DNA of 64,000 nt from CAXBDP01 sp963974465. GTDB taxonomy: Bacteria; Bacteroidota; Bacteroidia; Cytophagales; Cyclobacteriaceae. Of the stretch, positions 1 to 7,493 are shown one piece after another. Under the pieces are notes generated by a model. The model saw only the letters and a program-made list of their open reading frames with translations, did no database searches and was not told where the DNA came from. Each line of letters begins with the position of its first letter. The first letter of the stretch is position 1. Both the position numbers and the translations under genes were made by a program. The DNA lies in the NCBI GenBank assembly GCA_049340005.1, contig JBMPIY010000016.1. One strand, 5' to 3'.

Positions 1-66
1 TCGAAAGATGCCTTAAAACCGTTCCAATTACCAAAAAATCAATCATTGGACTTGCGACCTAAATGA
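1..66 (+). CDS. 3' end of an unidentified gene (partial)
   Basis: Frame 1 is open from the window edge to a TGA at 64-66 and would encode 21 residues ending DLRPK. The piece is too short to assign. Frame 3 is also open, to a TAA at 60-62, so the reading frame is not certain. The following 108 bases up to the first lipoprotein hold no clear terminator. Confidence 0.25.
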   Translation, partial: SKDALKPFQLPKNQSLDLRPK

Positions 67-174
67 GTAACCCTAAACTAAGAATGTAAAAATTACTAAA
101 TAGATAGTGCATTGTTAACTAAATTTTATTTAATTGAGGTTGAATTTTATTTTATGACTTTATCGACCTTCATT

Positions 175-1335
175 ATGAGAATTTTAGCACTTCTTTGTTT
201 GGGTTTTTTCTTTTATTCCTGTGAATCAGAGCAAAAGGATACAGGTAATCTTAGTAGCTCCACTTACAAACTTGAAATCACAGATTCCATCCACATAGAT
301 CGGATGATTGGTTATCCATATCTAGTTGCTACACATCCAGAAAATGGGAATTTGTTGATGCTCAGCTCAGCAGGATTCAATTCCAATACTTTGGTTTTAA
401 TTGTTTCGCAAAAAGGTGAGATTGTTAAAGAATTTGAGCACCTTAAAGAAGGCCCAACAAGTGCAGGTTCTAATCTTATTTCTGCAACATTCTTTGAAGA
501 TGGATACGCAATAATGGGTGTTGGAACTATTGTAATTTATGATGCGGATTTTAATGTAAAGAAAAGACTGAAAATACCACTTGATCTAGGTGGAGTAATA
601 TATATGAACAGCAAACATTTAAAAGTTATTGAAAAAGATGGAAGATCTCACTTTTTAATATTCTATGGTCCAAAAACGGAAAAAACAATTATTGAGGCAG
701 AATATTACGACGAGTATAATCTTCTAACTTTAGTAGATCCTGAAAATGAGTCCTTTGAATCTTATGGGAGATTTCACGAGGGCAGTATGTATAGGTCAGG
801 AAAAGCATTTTACTTTATCCGAACATTATATGAACCATTTGAAGGAAAGACTAAGGTAATAGCAAGTAATGATACAGTCCTTTATACTCTCGATGATGTT
901 GGAAATGAATTAAATAGAATTAATATCCCATTCGATGAGTATATTATGTTTAAGGGATATTCGCTTGGTGAGGCCGGTTATTCGGAACAAGAAGAAATGA
1001 GAGATGAACCTGGTGAAGTGTTAGGCTTGCTTCATGTACGAGAAATGGATGTGATTTCCTATAAATCAGGTATTCCATTAGATAAGTTTCTTGATTTGGT
1101 TGGTCCAAATAGAGAGCGATATAATCGAGCAGAAGTAAATAAGGCAAACCCTCAAAAAGTAATAATTCTCAAAGACGGAGAGCTTGTAAGTGATGTGTTA
1201 TCCCTGCCTGAAAAAATTATAGAGCTAAGCATTAGTGATCCATTTGGAAATATATGGGCCACACAAAATGTAGCTGCACTTGAGGAAGAACCGGAGGTGG
1301 TTACGATTTATAAATTACGAATTGTAGAGGAATAA
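175..1335 (+). CDS. Propeller-type lipoprotein, first of two tandem paralogues
   Basis: A 386-residue predicted lipoprotein. I start at the ATG at 175 because it directly precedes a classic lipoprotein signal (MRILALL, lipobox ending in Cys16). The reading frame stays open back to 112, but those extra 21 residues would bury the signal. The mature protein has many short strands with DG and PEN turns, as in the six-bladed beta-propeller lipoproteins common in Bacteroidota (family placement is from memory). The C-terminus, with GNIWATQN followed by an acidic run and YKLRI, is nearly the same as in the next gene, which starts 15 bases downstream and is probably co-transcribed. Function is unknown. 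Export to the outer membrane is likely. Confidence 0.75.
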   Translation: MRILALLCLGFFFYSCESEQKDTGNLSSSTYKLEITDSIHIDRMIGYPYLVATHPENGNLLMLSSAGFNSNTLVLIVSQKGEIVKEFEHLKEGPTSAGSNLISATFFEDGYAIMGVGTIVIYDADFNVKKRLKIPLDLGGVIYMNSKHLKVIEKDGRSHFLIFYGPKTEKTIIEAEYYDEYNLLTLVDPENESFESYGRFHEGSMYRSGKAFYFIRTLYEPFEGKTKVIASNDTVLYTLDDVGNELNRINIPFDEYIMFKGYSLGEAGYSEQEEMRDEPGEVLGLLHVREMDVISYKSGIPLDKFLDLVGPNRERYNRAEVNKANPQKVIILKDGELVSDVLSLPEKIIELSISDPFGNIWATQNVAALEEEPEVVTIYKLRIVEE

Positions 1336-1350
1336 TTATTCTTGACATCT

Positions 1351-2499
1351 ATGAAAGCAACATGCATACTTTTAGCAATTTCACTTTTCTTCCTTGGTTC
1401 TTGTCAGAATCAAGACGAAGAGCAAAATTACGCCAATAACTACACGTTGGAATTGGTGGATTCTGTACAGATAGATTTAATGTCTGCTAACCTTATTCTA
1501 CATGATGTACATGATGAATCTGGAAATTTGCTAATGTTTCAAACTTCTCCTCCAATTGTATTTGCGATTAGCCCTAAGGGTGAAATTCTTAAGAAGTTTG
1601 AAATGCCGCTTGAAGGGCCAAGCAGTGTTGGAAGTAACCTTATGTCAGTAGAATTTTTTAATGATGGCTATGCTTTAATGGGACAAAGAGAAGTGAAAGT
1701 TTATGATCAAGAATTCAATGTTCAAGGAAGTCACAGAATTAAAATAAATTCAAATGGAAGTATATATCGTGGGCATAATCACTTAATGGAAGCAGAAATT
1801 GATGGAAGAAAGTATCTCACTACATATTTTAGTTCCCAAACCGAATTCAGTCCAGTCCAATTGGAATTTTACCAAAATCTCACAATTCTTGATTTATTAG
1901 ATGCTGAATCAGGTGAATATAAAACTTTAGGTAAATTGGAAGAAGGAAGCCATCTTCTCAATGATAGAGCTCATTATTTTATTAAGCCTGTGTTTCATAC
2001 TGTTAATGATAAGGTTTACTATACGATGAACAATGATACTAGCTTATTTATAATGGGTTTGCCAGAGGGAAATAATATAAGTAGAAAGAGAATCCCCTTT
2101 GATAAATTTGTGCTTTCGGAAGGTTACAGTTTAGGAATGTCTGGAATAGAAGAGCAAAACAAACCAGAACCAGTACCAGGAAGAATTCATTCTGTCTTCC
2201 ATTTTGAGCCTTTTGATTTTATAGAGTATTCATCTGGGATGTCTCTACAGGAATTGAATGATGCCCAGGGTGCGAATCAGGAAGAAACCTTTGCAAATCG
2301 GCGGAGAGTTAATCCCAGAAAGTATTTGATAATGAAGGATGGGAACCTAGTAAGTGATTATTTGAGAATTCCTGAAAAGATCAATCAGTTAAGTGTTGCT
2401 GATAGTCAAGGAAATATTTGGGCTACTCAAAATATAAGTATCTTAGATGAAGAACCCGAATTGATTACTTTCTACAAATTACGAATTCAGCCTAATTAA
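1351..2499 (+). CDS. Propeller-type lipoprotein, second tandem paralogue
   Basis: A 382-residue predicted lipoprotein with signal peptide and lipobox ending at Cys18 (FLGSC). The ATG at 1351 is preferred over an in-frame TTG at 1342. It is a full-length paralogue of the gene just upstream: both share the opening TLELVDS/KLEITDS, a central KRIPFD/INIPFD then GYSLG, and the C-terminal block GNIWATQN with YKLRI. The two therefore arose by tandem duplication and then diverged substantially. No catalytic motif is visible. A structural or ligand-binding role at the outer membrane is an inference from the propeller-like repeats. Confidence 0.75.
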   Translation: MKATCILLAISLFFLGSCQNQDEEQNYANNYTLELVDSVQIDLMSANLILHDVHDESGNLLMFQTSPPIVFAISPKGEILKKFEMPLEGPSSVGSNLMSVEFFNDGYALMGQREVKVYDQEFNVQGSHRIKINSNGSIYRGHNHLMEAEIDGRKYLTTYFSSQTEFSPVQLEFYQNLTILDLLDAESGEYKTLGKLEEGSHLLNDRAHYFIKPVFHTVNDKVYYTMNNDTSLFIMGLPEGNNISRKRIPFDKFVLSEGYSLGMSGIEEQNKPEPVPGRIHSVFHFEPFDFIEYSSGMSLQELNDAQGANQEETFANRRRVNPRKYLIMKDGNLVSDYLRIPEKINQLSVADSQGNIWATQNISILDEEPELITFYKLRIQPN

Positions 2500-2601
2500 T
2501 GATTTAGCCACAAAATTGTTTGAGGAAATTGCTCCAAAAAATTGAGTTGACAGCATAAATTAAGGTTACTAATTCAATCTAATGCTAACTAGCAAAGTAC
2601 T

Positions 2602-2970
2602 TTATGACTTTTTCTGTTTTATAAAGTTCACATACACCGAACAGGCCAATACCACAGCAGTAAGACTCACAGTTACTTGGTCTACCAGAAGGTTATCCGG
2701 AAGCCACCCTGTTAGGGTTTTTACTAGGAAAGAAATATAACTGTTTGGGAGGTCTCGCTCACCTAATTTCCTTAATATTTGATAATGCCAATCCGTAAGG
2801 AAACAATATCCGAAACCTTTCCAAAACCCGAGAATAAGCCAGGAAAAGAGCATTAGTAAAATGCTATAGAAATGAGGTTTGCGTGTCTTCCTGAATAGCC
2901 AGCCAAAAAGATTAAAGAGAATCAAGGCTGTATGAAAAACAAAGAAGAAGATGTTGAGAAATTGAAGCAT
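2602..2970 (-). CDS. Small polytopic membrane protein, DUF2784-like
   Basis: A 122-residue protein with about four hydrophobic segments. The ATG at 2970 is chosen; the four extra codons upstream begin at TTG. The central GYCFLTDWH segment, with a Cys and a Trp-His next to a membrane helix, recalls the CPLT motif of the DUF2784 family, but this placement is tentative. The gene stands alone, convergent with the lipoprotein pair and divergent from the nucleotidyltransferase gene. Function is unknown. Confidence 0.6.
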   Translation of the reverse strand: MLQFLNIFFFVFHTALILFNLFGWLFRKTRKPHFYSILLMLFSWLILGFWKGFGYCFLTDWHYQILRKLGERDLPNSYISFLVKTLTGWLPDNLLVDQVTVSLTAVVLACSVYVNFIKQKKS

Positions 2971-3120
2971 GTTTGAAGCCAATTACATAATAAACTAATT
3001 TAAGACGAGGAATTGTATATTTATTCTGATTTGGTAAGAGTGCTAAATTTTCAATATGCCCTGTTGAATAAAATCACCTCAAGCGTAAGCAAGCTAACAA
3101 TCCATATTGACAATTTTTTG

Positions 3121-3153
3121 AAATTGAGCCTCTGAAATCCAACGGCTCAATTT
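3121..3153. repeat. Intergenic inverted repeat, 10-bp stem
   Basis: AAATTGAGCC at 3121-3130 and GGCTCAATTT at 3144-3153 form a perfect 10-bp stem with a 13-base loop, in the 276-base gap between two divergent genes. There is a short T run on the right side only. It could be a weak terminator, but no gene ends here on either strand. No other element stands out in this gap. Confidence 0.4.
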
Positions 3154-3246
3154 TATCAGATTGTTATTTCCGCTCTCAATTTCGAGAAATACGGCTAGTA
3201 AATATTAATAATTCTTATATTCAGCCTTGCAAACAAGGTGGAGATA

Positions 3247-4326
3247 ATGAATAAGAATACCTACGTAGTAATAATGGCGGGGGGTGTAGGAAGCCGCTTT
3301 TGGCCATATAGTCGCAATAATCATCCAAAGCAATTTCTTGATGTTTTAGGAACAGGCAAAAGCCTAATTCAGATGACAGTGGAGCGTTTTCAGAAAATTT
3401 GCCTTCCCGAAAATATCTATATCGTTACCAATGAGGATTACCATGGCTTAGTAAAAGAGCAGATTCCACAAATGGACGATGCACAGATTTTACTCGAACC
3501 TACCAAACGAAACACAGCGCCTTGCATAGCTTATGCTTGTTACAAAATTGGCGTTCGAAATCCTGATGCTACCATAATTGTAGCACCATCCGATCATGCT
3601 ATTTTTAAAGAAGCTGAATTCGTGGAAGTAATAGAAAAAGCTGTAATTGGCGCGGAATCAGGTGAAAAGTTGATTACACTTGGTATTAAGCCACATAGAC
3701 CTGAAACTGGCTATGGCTACATTCAATATATACACGACGATACTGAGGAAATAAAGAAGGTGAAAACCTTTACCGAAAAGCCAGAGTATGATCTTGCTGT
3801 CAAATTTATCGAAAGCGGAGATTTTGTATGGAATGCTGGTTTATTTATCTGGAAAATTTCCGCCATTAAAAAGGCGTTTAAAGCCTATCAACCCGAATTA
3901 GATGAGATTTTTGCTGAAGGACTTACGCATTATTATACTGAGGATGAGAAGGATTTTGTTTTCTCTGCCTATGCTCAATGTAAGAGTATTTCGATAGATT
4001 ATGCTATTATGGAAAAGGCGGAAAACGTCTTTGTAATTTTGGGTGATTTCGGCTGGTCCGATTTGGGTTCTTGGGCTTCTTTGCACGACATCAAAGAAAA
4101 AGATAAAAAAGGCAATGTGCTCGAAGGAAATGTAATGGCCTATGCTACTAAAAACTCAATCGTTCGTAGTACTTCTGATGATAAACTAATAGTAGTTCAA
4201 GGCCTCGACGGCTACTTGGTTACAGAAAACGACAATGTCATTCTCATCTGCAAAAAGGATGATGAGAAACAATTCCGTGAGTTTGTAAAAGACGTGAAAG
4301 CAAAAAAAGGTGATAAGTATATCTAA
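3247..4326 (+). CDS. manC: Mannose-1-phosphate guanylyltransferase
   Basis: The enzyme makes GDP-mannose from mannose 1-phosphate and GTP, feeding GDP-mannose and GDP-fucose into surface polysaccharide. Visible motifs: the nucleotide-binding signature AGGVGSRFWP at residues 11-20 followed by HPKQF, then LEPTKRNTAP, PSDHAI, TEKPE, WNAGLF and the C-terminal GWSDLGSW. At 359 residues it is the monofunctional type without the fused phosphomannose isomerase (cupin) domain. ATG 3247 is used; a GTG nine bases upstream in frame is possible, but a purine-rich AGGTGGAG lies just before the ATG. It stands alone, tail to tail with rlmB with no gap. Confidence 0.93.
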   Translation: MNKNTYVVIMAGGVGSRFWPYSRNNHPKQFLDVLGTGKSLIQMTVERFQKICLPENIYIVTNEDYHGLVKEQIPQMDDAQILLEPTKRNTAPCIAYACYKIGVRNPDATIIVAPSDHAIFKEAEFVEVIEKAVIGAESGEKLITLGIKPHRPETGYGYIQYIHDDTEEIKKVKTFTEKPEYDLAVKFIESGDFVWNAGLFIWKISAIKKAFKAYQPELDEIFAEGLTHYYTEDEKDFVFSAYAQCKSISIDYAIMEKAENVFVILGDFGWSDLGSWASLHDIKEKDKKGNVLEGNVMAYATKNSIVRSTSDDKLIVVQGLDGYLVTENDNVILICKKDDEKQFREFVKDVKAKKGDKYI

Positions 4327-5088
4327 CTAAACCAATTCCTCCCGCTGCCTAACAGCCTCAAAAAGGATAGCGGAGGTTGCCGCAGATACATTGAGTGAGG
4401 CTACTGGGCCAAACATCGGTAGCCTAGCTAAATCATCCGCTTTTCTGATCAGATCATTTGAAATTCCATCTTCCTCAGAACCCATTATCACTGCCAAGGG
4501 GCCTGATAAATCTACATTGTAAACCAAATCAGAAGCCTTTTCTGTGCAAGCAACCACTTTTACACCGCTATCTTGCAGATATTGCACGGTCTTGTGTAGA
4601 CTAGGAACTCGGCAAATCGGTAAATGATGTAATGCCCCTGCAGAAGTTTTCACGGCATCGGCATTAATCTGTGCAGCTCCTTTTTCGGGAATTACTACGG
4701 CATCGATTCCTGCACTAAGTGCCGTTCTACATATTGCACCAAAATTACGGACATCAGTTATGCGATCTAGTAGGAGAAGAAAAGGTAATTTTCCTGTGGA
4801 GAAACATGCATCAATTATACCATCCAAGCTTGCGTATTGGATAGGCGAGATAAAGCAAATTACGCCTTGGTGATTTTTGCGAGTAAATTTGTGGAGCTTT
4901 TCAGCGGGTACTTTAGTCACCGGTACATTATGCTGCGAACTTACTTGAAGCAGTTCCTGAATAAGTTCGTTTCTTAGATCACGCTGAAGTAAAACTCGCT
5001 CGATTTCCTTGCCAGCTACTATTGCTTCTATAACCGCACGAGTACCAAAAATCATTTCGCTGCGGTCTGAATGGTTGTTTTCTCTCAT
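4327..5088 (-). CDS. rlmB: 23S rRNA (guanosine-2'-O-)-methyltransferase RlmB
   Basis: A SPOUT (TrmH-family) enzyme that 2'-O-methylates a guanosine of 23S rRNA. Residues 1-95 hold the small substrate-binding domain (IFGTRAVIEAI). The catalytic domain shows the three family motifs: motif 1 around RNFGAICRTA, motif 2 IMGSEEDGIS, and motif 3 SLNVSAATSAILFEA, whose knot binds S-adenosylmethionine. The start is set at ATG 5088, which overlaps the stop of the upstream GWxTD gene as ATGA and indicates translational coupling. The reading frame extends further upstream only inside that gene. An octamer GCGGGAGG copy lies in its last codons, encoding REE. Confidence 0.92.
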   Translation of the reverse strand: MRENNHSDRSEMIFGTRAVIEAIVAGKEIERVLLQRDLRNELIQELLQVSSQHNVPVTKVPAEKLHKFTRKNHQGVICFISPIQYASLDGIIDACFSTGKLPFLLLLDRITDVRNFGAICRTALSAGIDAVVIPEKGAAQINADAVKTSAGALHHLPICRVPSLHKTVQYLQDSGVKVVACTEKASDLVYNVDLSGPLAVIMGSEEDGISNDLIRKADDLARLPMFGPVASLNVSAATSAILFEAVRQREELV

Positions 5089-6323
5089 TGTCCTTGTCTG
5101 CCTGTTCTCCAAGAATCTACGGTGCGGAACCAAAATTCAGCATAATTGCGATCCCGTAGCAATACGTAGTGCTTTGGAGAAAAGATGTTTTCGATGCGCG
5201 TAAAGGTAAAACGCAATCTTGGAATTCCTGCACGGTTCAAGTAAATCCACTCCTCAGAATTATCGATAAGCATTACTTCATCTGGATTGCCATAAATAGT
5301 GTAGATAAGGCCTTTGTCCGTTTTCCAGCCGTACTTGTAATTAGTAAAGAGTGCATTTGCTCTCTCCACATTTCTAAAATAATCTCTGACAATGGTTTTA
5401 GATCGATCTTGTGAGCGACTAATTTTTATTAAATGCTCATCCAATGCAATTTTTGGATTTTCGGCATTTGTCAATTGCTCATATTCAGCGGAGCTACTCA
5501 GATATACAAATGGCTCAATTACATCGTCTATAAGTGCGGCTTTTGGAAAAAACCTATCTGTAAGAACTAAGCTAATTCCTTCATTGCTGTCAGCATCGGT
5601 TTGGATGAAATAGAAGCCTTCTCCTGCTAGAGAAATTGCTTCACCCTCCCGCTTCACAAAGGTGGAATCAGTATTGAGTTCAGGTGATTCTCTAGTTGAC
5701 TGGATTACTAATGGTGGCTCTGCTGCTAAGAAGGTTTCTGGATAATGTAGAAAGGTGATATCTTCTTTCGATCCAAACAATTGCCTAATTCTAAACTCTT
5801 CTTCTCCATTTACATAATTCCTGAAAAGCGGAATTTCTCTTTCTTTTTCGAATGGTAATATTGTTGTGTAAAGCGATCCTTCATTATTGCGGAGCTTGAT
5901 TACATGAAAAAATTCCTTTTGACCTTGTGTTTGAATCACACGAAGCATTAGAATTGATTTTTTCTCAGAGTTTTTAATATCTACACCTAAATAATGCGTG
6001 TTTCTCTCTCCAGTAATTTTAGCTTCTGCAAAATCAATTTGTTTGTATTCAGGTATTTCATTGCTTGTGTAAGAATCCTTAAAGCCATAAAACATTTGAA
6101 AATTGCTCAGTAATTGACCTTGTGCATTGATATTGAATTTAAGGAAAAGCTTGTAGTCATCTTCATTCGACGCTACTTCGTAATCTAGATTGTAAGTAGC
6201 ATTAGGATTGTAAATGTGAGCAAAGTTGATCTCAGTAATTGGTTTTTGCGCAATAGCAGTGAATTGGATGCCAAGTAAAAAGACAAAAAGTGCAGAGCAA
6301 CAAAGTAGAAGCGTATTTTTCAT
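5085..6323 (-). CDS. Secreted GWxTD domain-containing protein
   Basis: A 412-residue protein with a signal peptide ending near residue 25 (TAIAQ). The C-terminal third contains GWKTD followed by YTIYGNPDE, the hallmark of the GWxTD domain, a Bacteroidota and Acidobacteria family of unknown biochemical role. The N-terminal part is beta-rich. It has no lipobox, so it should be periplasmic or outer-membrane associated. Its stop overlaps the start of rlmB by four bases, so the two form an operon, although no functional link between a periplasmic protein and an rRNA methylase is evident. Confidence 0.85.
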   Translation of the reverse strand: MKNTLLLCCSALFVFLLGIQFTAIAQKPITEINFAHIYNPNATYNLDYEVASNEDDYKLFLKFNINAQGQLLSNFQMFYGFKDSYTSNEIPEYKQIDFAEAKITGERNTHYLGVDIKNSEKKSILMLRVIQTQGQKEFFHVIKLRNNEGSLYTTILPFEKEREIPLFRNYVNGEEEFRIRQLFGSKEDITFLHYPETFLAAEPPLVIQSTRESPELNTDSTFVKREGEAISLAGEGFYFIQTDADSNEGISLVLTDRFFPKAALIDDVIEPFVYLSSSAEYEQLTNAENPKIALDEHLIKISRSQDRSKTIVRDYFRNVERANALFTNYKYGWKTDKGLIYTIYGNPDEVMLIDNSEEWIYLNRAGIPRLRFTFTRIENIFSPKHYVLLRDRNYAEFWFRTVDSWRTGRQGQ

Positions 6324-6497
6324 ATTTTTCTAGAGTCTATTAAGAAGGCTAGGTCAGAACCCAAGCAGAATTCATTGCCTTTGAGCGCTAAAAATTTCTA
6401 AAAGCTCAATTAGGAATGAATGTACAAAATAAACGGCTTTTTGGGATATACGTTTTGCCTTTTCGCATTTATTCTATTCCCATGCCGATTATTCCTT

Positions 6498-6505
6498 TAA
6501 TTTTG
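6498..6505 (+). promoter_or_regulatory. Promoter -7 element (TAATTTTG)
   Basis: An exact match to the Bacteroidota -7 consensus TAnnTTTG, ending 16 bases before the methyltransferase ATG. No good TTG is seen at the usual 19-21 bases upstream, so only the -7 half is supported. Confidence 0.5.
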
Positions 6506-6521
6506 CACAAAGATTTTTGAA

Positions 6522-7298
6522 ATGAGTACATACACCACTGAAATTGCTTCTGACAAAATTGTATCTGACAATCCAATCCACCAGAGATTGTTGAAGGCCT
6601 ATTATGCAGCATTGCCTTATGTAAAAGGCGACTTGCTGGAATTAGGCTGTGGAGAGGGTAGAGGAGTTGAGCTGTTGGCGCCTGTGGCAAAGAGTTATAA
6701 AGCGCTGGATAAGATCCAAGAAGTGATTGATAAACTGAGTGCTAAGTATCCAAAAATCGAATTTATTCAAGGCAATATTCCGCCTCTTCCTGCTACAATG
6801 AGCGAGAGTTTCGACACGGTAGTGAGTTTTCAAGTGATTGAGCATATTCGTGACGACGAGGCTTTTTTGAAGGAGATATATAGAGTATTGAAGCCTGGAG
6901 GTAAAGCGATTATTTCCACACCTAATATCAATTGGACGCTTTCTCGTAATCCATGGCATGAGCGTGAATACACACCAATTGAGCTAAAAGCGCTATGTGA
7001 AACAATTTTTGATGATGTGGAGGCGAAAGGAATTGCTGGAAATCAGAAAGTGATGACTTACTATGAGGAGAATAAGAAGTCTGTAAATAAAATTATGCGT
7101 TGGGATATATTGAAGCTTCAATACAGATTACCAGCTTCGGTATTGAGAGTGCCGTATGAATTGCTCAATCGCTTGAATAGAAATAAGCTTCAGGGTAAAA
7201 ATGATAGCTTAGTGGCAAGTATTCGTCATGAAGATTATTATGAAGTAGATAATCCAAATCAAGGGCTAGACTTATTCTATATCCTTCACAAAAAGTAG
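6522..7298 (+). CDS. Class I SAM-dependent methyltransferase
   Basis: A 258-residue methyltransferase of the Methyltransf_11 type. SAM-binding motif I is LLELGCGEG at residues 38-46, motif II SFDTVVSFQVIEHI at about 96-109, and motif III VLKPGGKAIISTPN at 122-135. The C-terminal part is less conserved and has an Asn/Tyr-rich end. The substrate cannot be read from sequence; relatives act on small molecules, lipid precursors or sugars. It is a single gene with its own -7 element and is followed by two strong hairpins. Confidence 0.85.
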   Translation: MSTYTTEIASDKIVSDNPIHQRLLKAYYAALPYVKGDLLELGCGEGRGVELLAPVAKSYKALDKIQEVIDKLSAKYPKIEFIQGNIPPLPATMSESFDTVVSFQVIEHIRDDEAFLKEIYRVLKPGGKAIISTPNINWTLSRNPWHEREYTPIELKALCETIFDDVEAKGIAGNQKVMTYYEENKKSVNKIMRWDILKLQYRLPASVLRVPYELLNRLNRNKLQGKNDSLVASIRHEDYYEVDNPNQGLDLFYILHKK

Positions 7299-7342
7299 TG
7301 AATTCTTAAAGTCCTTCAACTTCTTTCCTTTCCTCTAATCTT

Positions 7343-7386
7343 GAAATAGCGGGAGGATGAAGCGATGATTATCCTCCCGCTATTTC
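7343..7386. repeat. 16-bp hairpin built from an inverted pair of GCGGGAGG
   Basis: Left arm 7343-7358 (GAAATAGCGGGAGGAT) and right arm 7371-7386 are perfect complements over 16 bp around a 12-base loop. The core of each arm is the octamer GCGGGAGG that recurs across this window. It lies in the gap after the methyltransferase gene. There is no strong T run on either side, so it is not a textbook terminator. Confidence 0.85.
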
Positions 7387-7432
7387 CTCAATTTGGCTGG
7401 AGGGTTTGGGAAATTAATTTTGCATTAGTCAT

Positions 7433-7472
7433 AAACAGAAAGAGGTAGCCAATTGGCTACCTCTTTCTGTTT
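7433..7472. terminator. 40-bp perfect palindrome, bidirectional terminator
   Basis: An 18-bp stem (AAACAGAAAGAGGTAGCC and its complement) with an AATT centre, so all 40 bases are palindromic. It is followed on the plus strand by TTTTATTATT and sits between the convergent methyltransferase and DUF2723 genes. It most likely terminates both. Confidence 0.85.
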
Positions 7473-7493
7473 TTATTATTGAGCTAAAAGAAT

